Positions 7,289 through 14,420 of a stretch of 41,048 nt of DNA are shown here, in pieces. The stretch is from an uncultured Collinsella sp. (GTDB lineage: Bacteria; Actinomycetota; Coriobacteriia; Coriobacteriales; Coriobacteriaceae), in assembly GCA_902479065.1 (NCBI GenBank), contig CABSNM010000015.1, positions 1 through 41,048 of the forward strand, read 5' to 3'. The notes below the pieces were generated by a model. The model had not been told where the DNA came from, did not search any database, and worked only from the letters and a program-made list of their open reading frames with translations. How positions within the stretch are numbered: position 1 is the stretch's first letter; each line of letters starts with the position of its first letter. The position numbers and the translations under genes were made by a program.

Positions 7289-7711
7289 ATGTCCGATAAA
7301 AAGCTGACCGAGGAGTTGCTCAATGAGCTTCTCGATGCGCCGAACATCGATGGCTATATCAGGGAGCACGACTTTGCCGCCCCGTCGCTTTCGGACTACC
7401 TGAAGCAGCTACTGCAGGAAAAGGGCTTGGAGCGCTCGCGCGTGGTCCGTATGGCTGATCTCAATGAGACCTTTGGCTATCAGGTCTTTACCGGTGCGCG
7501 TCATCCGAGTCGCAATAAGGTGCTGCAGATTGCCTTTGCGATGGCGCTGACGCTCAAAGAGACCAACCGTGCGCTGACGGCTGCCGGGGTAAGCGTCCTT
7601 AACTGCAAGGACCGCCGCGATGCGATTATCATCTTTTGCATCGATCGCGGGTGCAGTCTCCAAAAGGTCAACGAGGAACTGTATCGCTTTGGCGAGGAGA
7701 CGGTGAGTTAG
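7289..7711 (+). CDS. HTH (XRE-like) protein paired with the downstream kinase
   Basis: The 140-residue protein has a cro/XRE-like helical region about 33-75 (LSDYLKQLLQEKGLERSRVV and GYQVFTGARHPSRNKVLQIA), followed by a second helical part with AMALTLKETNRALTAAG. It is cytoplasmic, without membrane segments. A strong GGGGGAGGTG precedes the ATG at 7289. A protein of this type next to a Ser/Thr kinase is a recurring arrangement in Coriobacteriia and clostridia; the HTH protein may be a substrate or regulator of the kinase (inference). Confidence 0.7.
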   Translation: MSDKKLTEELLNELLDAPNIDGYIREHDFAAPSLSDYLKQLLQEKGLERSRVVRMADLNETFGYQVFTGARHPSRNKVLQIAFAMALTLKETNRALTAAGVSVLNCKDRRDAIIIFCIDRGCSLQKVNEELYRFGEETVS

Positions 7712-7809
7712 CGGCTGATATCTGAGCCGGTAGAGCTGTCGAACAACGATGCAAACGAACGGGGCGCGGATGCCATGGGGTGTCTGCGCCCTGTGCTATG
7801 ATGGAGCCT

Positions 7810-9132
7810 ATGGATACTCAGACCCCAACATATTCCGATGACGAGCTGACCGCAGCGCTTGCCGAGCACCTGGCGTTGCTCGATCGCGACGACAGCTATC
7901 GCGTGGAGCGAGTACTTAAGCGCTCGTCCGTTGAAACAACCGAGCTCGTGTACTTTGAAGGAACCGGCGGTGGTTCGCTCGGCCCCTTTGTCCGTAAACG
8001 CATCGATGCTTCGGCTCAAATCGGCGGGGCATACGAGCGTCTGTTTGCCGCTCAGCGGGCAGGCAGGCGTTTTGAGCACCTGCCCAGAATCGTCGATTGT
8101 CGTCGTGTGGGCGACGAGCTCAACGTGGTTATGGAATACATCGAAGGGGAGACACTCGGGGCGCTGGTGGACCGTCTGGGAGCCACCCCCGATTATGCGC
8201 GTGAATTGTATCCTGCCCTATGCGATGCCGTGGGCGAGCTCCATGCCGGTTTTGCAATGGTGGGGGAGACGTCGGCGCCGGTGATCCATCGCGACCTCAA
8301 GCCGTCGAATATCATCGTGACAGGTGCCAACTATACGCCTGATGACGGCCTGACATTTTCATCGCTGGTGATTATCGACCTGGGGATCGCGCGCGTATGG
8401 CGCGATGGCGCCGATGCTGACACCGTCAAGTTTGGCACGCGACCCTATGCGCCGCCCGAGCAGTATGGGTTTGGGCAGACGAGTGTGCGCAGCGATGTCT
8501 ACGCACTTGGGGCCCTGTTGTTCTTTTGCTTGACGGGAGTCGACCCTAAACCAGGGCTCGACATGCGCGAGCAATGTGAGGCATGCGGCATTCCCACTCC
8601 ACTTGCCGATGCCGTCTGCATGTCGATGGCGCTCGACCCGGCCAAGCGTTTTGCGAGCGCGGAAGCGTTGGGACGGGCGACGCGCGCGGCATACGATCTA
8701 AGTCGCCCCGTGCGGCCTCCTGCGCCTGTGCTTGTCCGTACTCCGGCCTCGGAGACGGTGTTGACGCCCCAAGGGCTCCAGAACCCCACAGGGCTTCCTA
8801 GGCCTGCCGCCTCCACTGCATGCGGTCTGCTCTCTCGCGTTCCGGAGTCTCTGGGGCGCATTTGGAATACGCTCGTCTTCTTCTCGCTGCTTGTGTTCTT
8901 TGCCGGAAGTCACTTTGCCGTCTTTCACCCCACGGGAGCAAACCAAAGCTACCCGACGTGGCTTCTCATAATCGAGTTTTTTTCTTTGTCGATGGCCTTA
9001 TGGTGCTTATGCATTTTGCGCTGCTCGATAAGCGCCGTCTTCGTCGGCGATTCGCACTGCTCGACAGCTATCGCGGCAAGAAGCTCGCGAAACTCTGGCT
9101 CAAGGCATTGGGTGTGCTGCTCCTATGCATGA
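7810..9132 (+). CDS. Membrane Ser/Thr protein kinase with frameshifted C-terminus
   Basis: A eukaryotic-type (Hanks) kinase: the ATP-binding Lys is at about residue 63 (VRKRI), HRDLKPSNI at 160-168, DLG at 190-192 in place of DFG, and APPEQYGFGQTSVRSDVYALG marks the activation segment and helix F. One membrane span follows near residue 360-375. After the T7 run at 8977-8983 this frame becomes Ser/Arg/Cys-rich and loses membrane character, whereas the -1 frame continues with a second hydrophobic span, a basic loop, a third span (LGVLLLCMIVIVAVANATGV) and a stop at 9186-9188. The intact protein probably ended there. TATGAT at 7797-7802 suggests a promoter giving an almost leaderless mRNA from the ATG at 7810; ATGs at 7798 and 7801 are alternatives. 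Confidence 0.85.
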   Translation: MDTQTPTYSDDELTAALAEHLALLDRDDSYRVERVLKRSSVETTELVYFEGTGGGSLGPFVRKRIDASAQIGGAYERLFAAQRAGRRFEHLPRIVDCRRVGDELNVVMEYIEGETLGALVDRLGATPDYARELYPALCDAVGELHAGFAMVGETSAPVIHRDLKPSNIIVTGANYTPDDGLTFSSLVIIDLGIARVWRDGADADTVKFGTRPYAPPEQYGFGQTSVRSDVYALGALLFFCLTGVDPKPGLDMREQCEACGIPTPLADAVCMSMALDPAKRFASAEALGRATRAAYDLSRPVRPPAPVLVRTPASETVLTPQGLQNPTGLPRPAASTACGLLSRVPESLGRIWNTLVFFSLLVFFAGSHFAVFHPTGANQSYPTWLLIIEFFSLSMALWCLCILRCSISAVFVGDSHCSTAIAARSSRNSGSRHWVCCSYA

Positions 9133-9190
9133 TCGTCATAGTCGCGGTTGCCAATGCGACCGGCGTCGTCGATACCTCCGCTACCTAAAA

Positions 9191-9216
9191 GAAAAAGGGC
9201 CCCATTGGGGCCCTTT
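9191..9216 (-). terminator. Intrinsic terminator, mainly for the secreted coiled-coil gene
   Basis: AAAGGGCCCC (9194-9203) pairs with GGGGCCCTTT (9207-9216) around a 3-base loop. On the minus strand it is followed by TTTTTCTTTT. It lies between convergent genes and could also stop plus-strand transcription. Confidence 0.85.
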
Positions 9217-9226
9217 GCAGTTGCAC

Positions 9227-10360
9227 TTAGATGCGGTTCATCTGAGCGGCGACTTTGTTGTACCAGTCCTGCCACGTGGGCGGGCAGTACTTTTTGGCCG
9301 CAGCCGGGGTAAGGGTGGAGCCGTAGTTGGCGCCCAGATAGGCAACGTGAGCGGAGATGCCCTCGCTCCAGCTGCCAAAGCTGCGCCAACCGCCGCCGCG
9401 GGCACTCCAGCCCCAGGCGTTGTAAGAATTGGCGCAATAAGCACCCTTGGTGCTCTCGATGCAGGCGATGGCGGGGGACCAACGGGGGTCGACACCGGTA
9501 TTCCAAGCGGCGACGGCAAAGTTATAGCCCTGGCCTGCCATGGGGGAGCCGGCGAGATAATTGTCGATGCGGCTCGTCCACTCATTAATGAACGAATCGT
9601 AATCGGAGCTACCGGTATTGGCGTTGTTCACCGTGGTGTCGATGGTGGTGTTGGTGTTAGTGGCCTGGCTGCTGGAATTGCTGCCGCTCACGCCCTCGCC
9701 CGAGAGCTTCTCAGCGGCAGCGGCCTTATCGGCCTCAAGCTTGGCAAGCTCGGCGGCATTTTCCTGCTCGGCTTTTGCCTGTGCCTCGCTGCGGAGCTGC
9801 TGGGCCTGCGCCAGCGCATCCTCGGCGTTTTTCTGCTCTGCCTCAAGCTGAGACTTGGCCTGCTGGAGCTCAGCCTTGTTCTGTTCGAGTTCGGTTTGCA
9901 TGTTATTGAGCTGTTCGATCTCGTCGACGCTCGAGCTCGTGATCTGGTTGGTGTATTTGCAGGTCGTGATGAACTCACCCAGGCTCTGCGCGTTGACCAG
10001 GAAGCTCACGATGGGGTTGGTGCCCTTCTGATACTTATACAGATCGCGCATGGCGGAGCTTGCCTTGGCCTGCTGCTCGGGAAGCTTAGCCTCGATTTCC
10101 TCGATGCTTGCCTCATTGGAGTCAATCTGCTTTTGCAGGTCATCGAGTTTGGTGCGGGCGTCGTTGTAGGCGCTCGTGGCGGCTTCGATCTTCTGCTGGG
10201 CTGCGGAAAGCTGGTCCTGCGTTGCCTGCGAGGCGGCATACGCCGCAACGGGGGAGAGCATCGGCGTGGCCGTCAGCGCAACGGCGAGCGCGGCGCTCGT
10301 GATGATACGAGCCGGCTTCGACGCAATGAGCGCTGCGGTGCGATGATTCGAATGCTGCAT
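9227..10360 (-). CDS. Secreted coiled-coil protein with lysozyme-like C-terminal domain
   Basis: The 377-residue protein has a signal peptide (about 1-43, basic start, hydrophobic core, AYAAS cleavage). Residues about 45-225 form a PcsB/peptidoglycan-hydrolase-type coiled coil, with the DLYKYQKGTNPIVSFLVNAQ segment seen in PcsB-like proteins. A Ser/Asn/Thr linker follows. The last 115 residues (WSPAIACIESTKG, AWGWSARGGGWRSFGSW) resemble the lysozyme/transglycosylase fold, with the Glu in CIES a candidate catalytic residue. The ATG at 10360 has AGAGGG six bases upstream; the TTG five codons earlier does not. It probably acts in wall remodelling. Catalytic activity is inferred, not shown. Confidence 0.8.
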   Translation of the reverse strand: MQHSNHRTAALIASKPARIITSAALAVALTATPMLSPVAAYAASQATQDQLSAAQQKIEAATSAYNDARTKLDDLQKQIDSNEASIEEIEAKLPEQQAKASSAMRDLYKYQKGTNPIVSFLVNAQSLGEFITTCKYTNQITSSSVDEIEQLNNMQTELEQNKAELQQAKSQLEAEQKNAEDALAQAQQLRSEAQAKAEQENAAELAKLEADKAAAAEKLSGEGVSGSNSSSQATNTNTTIDTTVNNANTGSSDYDSFINEWTSRIDNYLAGSPMAGQGYNFAVAAWNTGVDPRWSPAIACIESTKGAYCANSYNAWGWSARGGGWRSFGSWSEGISAHVAYLGANYGSTLTPAAAKKYCPPTWQDWYNKVAAQMNRI

Positions 10361-10420
10361 CCAGTCCCTCTGCAATCAATCGTAGGTTATGGTTCGAACG
10401 GTATTCTACTACTGCTTTCG

Positions 10421-10525
10421 ACCTCAACTTGAACCTTAAAGGTCCCAAAGGGTCAAGTTGAACTTGAGGCTTTGGCTTTGACCTGCAGTTATGATGAATT
10501 GTTGAGAAACCATAGAGTTCAACTT
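10421..10525. promoter_or_regulatory. Cluster of TCAACTT repeats upstream of the secreted wall protein
   Basis: TCAACTTGAAC (10424-10434), the perfect palindrome CAAGTT-G-AACTTG (10454-10466) and GTTCAACTTT (about 10517-10526) share one motif in both orientations, at roughly 30- and 60-base intervals. On the minus strand TAGAAT (about 10404-10409) is a possible -10 for the gene starting at 10360. The cluster looks like an operator array; the regulator is unknown. Confidence 0.4.
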
Positions 10526-10560
10526 TAACGTTACGGAGCTCTGTTTGAGAGGAGTTTTGG

Positions 10561-10595
10561 GCTGTAAAAGCCATCTCAACATGGGGTTTTACAGC
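10561..10595 (-). terminator. Hairpin at the end of the MOSC gene
   Basis: GCTGTAAAA (10561-10569) is the exact complement of TTTTACAGC (10587-10595), and CCAT/ATGG in the loop extends the stem. It begins at the MOSC stop codon. There is no good T-tract, so it may be a weak terminator or an mRNA 3'-end stabiliser. Confidence 0.45.
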
Positions 10596-11227
10596 TACAG
10601 CGCGCCCTTCTGGCGAGCCTGCTCAATCTCTTCGAGGGCCTCGGCGGGGGTGAACGAACAGGTGCCGTCGCCGAGTTTGACTACCCGGATATCGTCGCCG
10701 GTATGGACCTCTCCGCCCTTTAGTACCACGCCAAAAACGCCCTCGTGGGGAAAGATGCAGTCGCCAGCGAGATAGTAGATGGCGCAACGGGTGTGGCAGA
10801 CCTTGCCGATTTGGCTGATTTCGACGAGCACGTCGCTTCCAAGCTTGAGCTGTGTGCCCAAGGGGAGCGAGAACAGGTTGATGCCCCGGGTTGTGAAGTT
10901 TTCTCCAAAGTCACCCTCGTGAACGTCGAGCCCGCGTGCCTGCGCCGTCTGGATGGACTCCGCGGCTAAAAAAGAGACCTGGCGGTGCCAATGTCCGGCG
11001 TGCGCATCGGTGGCGAGACCAAATTGCTCTATAACGGTGTCGCGTCCATCGGCGACGGGCGACTTGCGCGTGCCCTTGTGTGCCGACGTGTTGATCGAGA
11101 CGATGCGGGCGGGTCCGTTGTAGGCGTCGTTTGCCGTGCACAGGGGAGCGGTCGCTTTCGCACGTTCCGCCAGCTCGCGCCTCGCGGCATTGAGGATGGG
11201 ATTATCGGTCGGATGGTCTTGGGGCAC
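10595..11227 (-). CDS. MOSC domain protein
   Basis: The 210-residue protein carries a MOSC (molybdenum cofactor sulfurase C-terminal) beta-barrel: ARIVSINTSAHKGTRK near residue 40, DAHAGHWHRQVSFLA, GDFGENFTTRGINLFSLPLG and the conserved Cys region ISQIGKVCHTRCAIYYLAGDCIF. Such stand-alone proteins are thought to bind molybdopterin or handle sulfur; some reduce N-hydroxylated compounds. No molybdenum genes are visible nearby. It starts with GTG at 11225-11227, with AAAGG eight bases upstream. The C-terminal tail is an Ala/Glu-rich helix. Confidence 0.85.
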   Translation of the reverse strand: MPQDHPTDNPILNAARRELAERAKATAPLCTANDAYNGPARIVSINTSAHKGTRKSPVADGRDTVIEQFGLATDAHAGHWHRQVSFLAAESIQTAQARGLDVHEGDFGENFTTRGINLFSLPLGTQLKLGSDVLVEISQIGKVCHTRCAIYYLAGDCIFPHEGVFGVVLKGGEVHTGDDIRVVKLGDGTCSFTPAEALEEIEQARQKGAL

Positions 11228-11376
11228 GTGCGCGCCTTTCGCTCGAAGATGTCAATACGCTGAATCCTACAACAACGGTAGGTTCATTGCCCATTGTCAT
11301 ACAACAGTGAGCGCCGTCTTCGTGCTGGCCTTCGTGCTGGACGATTGCGTCGATTGCCATAGATACGGTGGAGCTT

Positions 11377-11406
11377 TGGGCGCCGGCGGCTTGGCACGCT
11401 AGAATA
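11377..11406 (+). promoter_or_regulatory. Candidate promoter of the ligase gene
   Basis: TTGGGC (about 11377-11382), an 18-base spacer and TAGAAT (about 11401-11406) lie 55 bases before the start codon at 11462. The match is moderate. Confidence 0.4.
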
Positions 11407-11461
11407 AATCAGTTGCGCAAAGACCGCCCGTTGTGTGGGCAGTTCATGATAGGAAGTTTCC

Positions 11462-12718
11462 ATGGCATTGCAATTTACAGAGCGCGAGTTCATTCCCGTG
11501 CTGCTCGGTGGCGACATCAACGCCTATTCGGTGGCGCGCGCCTTCTACGAGGAGTACCAGGTCAAGAGTCTGGTCTTTGGCAAGTATCAGACGGGTCCCG
11601 CGTACCGCAGCCAGATTATCGACTACACGCCCAACGTGGATATCGACACCATGCCCGTGATGCTCAAAACCGTCAACGGCATTGCCCAAGCGCATGCCGA
11701 CAAGACTATTGTCCTTGTGGGCTGCGGCGACAACTATGTCGCTCTCGTGGCTCAAGCCAAGGATGCTCATGAGCTGGCGGATAACATCGTCGCTCCCTAC
11801 GCGCCCTACAGCATGCTCGAGCAGTGCCAGAAGAAGGAGATCTTCTACGAGCTGTGCGAGAAGCATGGCGTGCCCTATCCGCACACGTTTACCTTTACCA
11901 AGGCGATGCTCAATGCCCAGGGTGAGGCGCCTGCCGAAGTGCTCGACCAGATCGATTTTCCTTACCCGATGATTCTGAAGCCTTCTGACGGCATCATGTG
12001 GTGGCAGCATGAGTTCGAGGGCCAGAAGAAGGCCTATGAGATTGCCGACCGCGCCGAGCTGGAACAGGTCATTCGCGACTCGTATGCCAGCGGCTACACC
12101 GACGACCTGATCTTGCAGGATCGCGTGCCCGGCAACGACGAGTACATGCGCGTGCTCACCAGCTATTCCGACCGCAACGGTAAGGTCCGCATGATGTGCC
12201 TGGGCCATGTGCTGCTCGAGGAGCATCAGCCCCACGGTGTCGGCAACCATGCCTGTATCATTACCGAGCCCAACGACGAGCTCATGGGCGGCGTGCGCAA
12301 GCTGCTCGAGGACCTTCACTTTGTGGGCTATTCCAACTTTGACGTTAAGTACGACGAGCGCGACGGCTCGTTTAAGTTCTTCGATTTCAACACGCGCCAG
12401 GGTCGCAGCAACTACTACGTTACCAACAGCGGCTTTAACGTTGCCAAGTATGTGGTGGACGAGTATGTGTTCAACCGCCCGTTTGAGCCGGAGTTTGTGA
12501 CGGCGCAGGACGAGGCCCTGTGGATGGTCGTCCCCATGGGCGTCGTCGACAAGTACGTCAAGGATCCCGAGCTGCGCGCTAAGGTGCATCGCCTGGACAA
12601 GGAAGGTAAGGGCGCCGACCCTTCGTTTATGAAGGGCGACTTTGTCTTTAACCGCTGGCTGCGCATGTGGCACACCAAGCTGCGCCACTTTAAGCTGTTC
12701 AAGACGTATTACAAGTAG
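11462..12718 (+). CDS. ATP-grasp ligase, probable D-aspartate ligase
   Basis: The 418-residue cytoplasmic enzyme is an ATP-grasp carboxylate-amine ligase. An N-terminal preATP-grasp domain (FIPVLLGGDINAYSVARAFYE) is followed by the ATP-binding domain with FPYPMILKPSDGIMWW (about 163-178), DDLILQDRVPGNDEYMRVL and the metal-binding FKFFDFNTRQGRSNYY (about 305-320). The resemblance is to the Enterococcus faecium D-Asp ligase Aslfm, which adds beta-linked D-Asp to the third residue of peptidoglycan precursors. The aspartate racemase gene follows directly, as in enterococci. The Shine-Dalgarno is AGGAAG before the ATG at 11462. Another amino-acid ligase role remains possible. Confidence 0.75.
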   Translation: MALQFTEREFIPVLLGGDINAYSVARAFYEEYQVKSLVFGKYQTGPAYRSQIIDYTPNVDIDTMPVMLKTVNGIAQAHADKTIVLVGCGDNYVALVAQAKDAHELADNIVAPYAPYSMLEQCQKKEIFYELCEKHGVPYPHTFTFTKAMLNAQGEAPAEVLDQIDFPYPMILKPSDGIMWWQHEFEGQKKAYEIADRAELEQVIRDSYASGYTDDLILQDRVPGNDEYMRVLTSYSDRNGKVRMMCLGHVLLEEHQPHGVGNHACIITEPNDELMGGVRKLLEDLHFVGYSNFDVKYDERDGSFKFFDFNTRQGRSNYYVTNSGFNVAKYVVDEYVFNRPFEPEFVTAQDEALWMVVPMGVVDKYVKDPELRAKVHRLDKEGKGADPSFMKGDFVFNRWLRMWHTKLRHFKLFKTYYK

Positions 12719-12727
12719 ATGAGTGCG

Positions 12728-12766
12728 GCGCCCGTCCGGTTTGCATCGGGCGGGCGCGGGTATGAT
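12728..12766 (+). promoter_or_regulatory. GC-rich hairpin and -10 element between ligase and racemase
   Basis: GCGCCCGTCC (12728-12737) pairs with GGGCGGGCGC (12748-12757) with one mismatch. TATGAT follows at 12761-12766. The racemase may therefore be transcribed separately as well as by read-through from the ligase gene. No T-tract follows the hairpin. Confidence 0.4.
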
Positions 12767-12802
12767 ACGCGCAATTGCGCAAGCGTCACCAAGGAGGCGG
12801 CG

Positions 12803-13549
12803 ATGGAAAAGCTGGGAGTTATCGGCGGCATGGGCGCCGAGGCCACGTCGTATTACTACGACCAGGTGGTGCGTCATACGGCTGCTGCCTGCGATCAGGA
12901 ACATATCGACATGGTGGTGCTCTCCAAGTCGACCATGCCCGACCGCACGCTGGCCATTAAGACCGGCGAGCATGCCAAGCTGCTGGCGACCATGAAAGAG
13001 TGTGCCCGGGCACTCGAGTCGCTGGGCTGTGCGCACATTGCCATTCCCTGCAACACGTCGCACTACTTCTACGACCAGATCCAGTCGTTTACGAAGGTGC
13101 CGATTATCCACATGCCGCGTGAGTCGGTTCGTTATGCCCTTGCGGGTGCGGTGATGGGAGAGTGCGAGTTCGACCCCAACCTGAGTGTGCCGGCCGAGCC
13201 GGTGCATAAGATCGGCATCATGGGCACCGATGGCACCGTGGGCGCGGGCGTCTACGGCCGCGAATGTAAGGCTGCGGGTGTTGAGGTCGTCTATCCCAGC
13301 GAGAAACGTCAGAACGATGTGATGTCGCTTATCTACGATGATGTGAAGGCCGGACGTGAGCCCGATATGGATAAGTTCGACCGCGTGATGTGGGAGTTCG
13401 CCCGTAGCGGCTGCGACCGCGTCATTCTGGCTTGCACCGAGCTCTCGGTGCTGCAGAAGTACCGAGAGATGCCCGAGATCACCCTCGACGCCATGGATGT
13501 CCTGGTGCGCGAATCCATCATCCGTAGCGGCGCCCCCTACCGCCTCTAG
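12803..13549 (+). CDS. Aspartate/glutamate racemase family protein
   Basis: The 248-residue cofactor-independent racemase has both catalytic Cys motifs: IPCNTSHYFYDQ (about residues 75-86) and LACTELSVL (about 210-218). The N-terminus LGVIGGMGAEATSYYYDQV is typical of aspartate racemase (RacD/YgeA group). It interconverts L- and D-Asp and would supply D-Asp to the upstream ligase. The start at 12803 is preceded by a strong AAGGAGG; the longer frame from 12719 has no ribosome binding site. Confidence 0.88.
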   Translation: MEKLGVIGGMGAEATSYYYDQVVRHTAAACDQEHIDMVVLSKSTMPDRTLAIKTGEHAKLLATMKECARALESLGCAHIAIPCNTSHYFYDQIQSFTKVPIIHMPRESVRYALAGAVMGECEFDPNLSVPAEPVHKIGIMGTDGTVGAGVYGRECKAAGVEVVYPSEKRQNDVMSLIYDDVKAGREPDMDKFDRVMWEFARSGCDRVILACTELSVLQKYREMPEITLDAMDVLVRESIIRSGAPYRL

Positions 13550-13555
13550 CTTCCG

Positions 13556-13576
13556 ACCTGTCAAAAAGGGACAGGT
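13556..13576 (+). terminator. Weak hairpin after the racemase gene
   Basis: ACCTGTC (13556-13562) pairs with GACAGGT (13570-13576) and is followed by TAATTTT. It precedes a stronger terminator. Confidence 0.4.
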
Positions 13577-13608
13577 TAATTTTGGTAGGTTTTATCTGGT
13601 GAAACAGT

Positions 13609-13645
13609 AAGGCCTCGGCTCGTTTGGTGCGAGCCGAGGCCTTTT
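13609..13645 (+). terminator. Strong terminator between racemase and ecfT
   Basis: A perfect 14-bp stem (13609-13622 with 13630-13643) has a 7-base loop and is followed by TTTTGCG. It stands between convergent genes; the plus-strand T-tract is the better one. Confidence 0.85.
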
Positions 13646-13673
13646 GCGTTGGGCGGTTGCTGTCAGTGGTGAA

Positions 13674-14420
13674 CTAGAACAGGAAGCCGATGGCGATGAG
13701 GGCGATGCTGACGATGAGCACGGCGATGTCTAGGCCCTTGATGGGGTAGCGCTTGTACGAGCTGGCGCGCGTACGCAGATAGAAGCCGCGCTGTTCTGCC
13801 GCCAAGGCTGTGGCATCGGTCTTGCCCACGCTCGAGATGAGCAGCGGCACGCACAGTGGCAGCATGAGCTTAAGCTTCTTGATGGGGTTCTTGGTGTCGT
13901 ACTCGACGCCGCGTGCGGTCTGCGCCTCCATGATGGCGTTCATCTCTTGACCAAACACCGGCACGAAGCGCAGCGCCGTGGTAAAAGTGAAAGCATAGCG
14001 ATACGGCACGTGCAGCACCTCGACGCAGGCGTTGGCAAGGTCGTTGAGCTTGGTCACCATGAGCATGAGGATGAGTGGTAACGCCACACCCAGCAGGCGC
14101 AGACAGGCCTTCGATCCTGTGATGAGACCCGTGTCGGTGATAAAGCCCCACACCACGTTGCCATCGCGCATAAAGGCCAGCTGGAGCACCAGCATGATAA
14201 GCGCGAGCGGAATCAGCAACTTGAGCAGCGAGAACAGACGGTCGACGACGCCGGCATAGGCACCCAGCGCAAGGGTGAGTGCCAAAAAGCCCAGCAGCGC
14301 CACGTAGGTGTCGGACAAGAAGATGCCGACGATGATGGCGGCGGCGAGGCCCAGTTTGACGACGGGATTCAGGCGATGCAGCAGCGTATCGCCCGGCATG
14401 TAGTCGATGACGTTAACCAC
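13674..14420 (-). CDS. ecfT: ECF transporter transmembrane subunit EcfT
   Basis: The 248-residue integral membrane subunit couples ATP hydrolysis to the substrate-binding S component. It has about five to six membrane spans and both coupling-helix signatures in the cytoplasmic loop, AQTARGVEYD and AAEQRGFYLR (the Ala-Arg-Gly-type motifs). The GTG at 14418-14420 is chosen because AAGGAG lies about 10 bases upstream; it overlaps the ecfA stop by 8 bases, indicating coupled translation. It is the last gene of the S-A-T operon. Confidence 0.9.
   Translation of the reverse strand: MVNVIDYMPGDTLLHRLNPVVKLGLAAAIIVGIFLSDTYVALLGFLALTLALGAYAGVVDRLFSLLKLLIPLALIMLVLQLAFMRDGNVVWGFITDTGLITGSKACLRLLGVALPLILMLMVTKLNDLANACVEVLHVPYRYAFTFTTALRFVPVFGQEMNAIMEAQTARGVEYDTKNPIKKLKLMLPLCVPLLISSVGKTDATALAAEQRGFYLRTRASSYKRYPIKGLDIAVLIVSIALIAIGFLF

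Noticed and set aside
8971..8990. Programmed -1 ribosomal frameshift in the kinase gene
   Set aside because: The T7 run lacks a proper X XXY YYZ heptamer in frame and no pseudoknot or upstream Shine-Dalgarno was seen; a mutation, slippage or sequence error is simpler.
11444..13564. 706-codon minus-strand ORF
   Set aside because: It spans two genuine plus-strand genes and their gap, with a shadow-type composition and no ribosome site.
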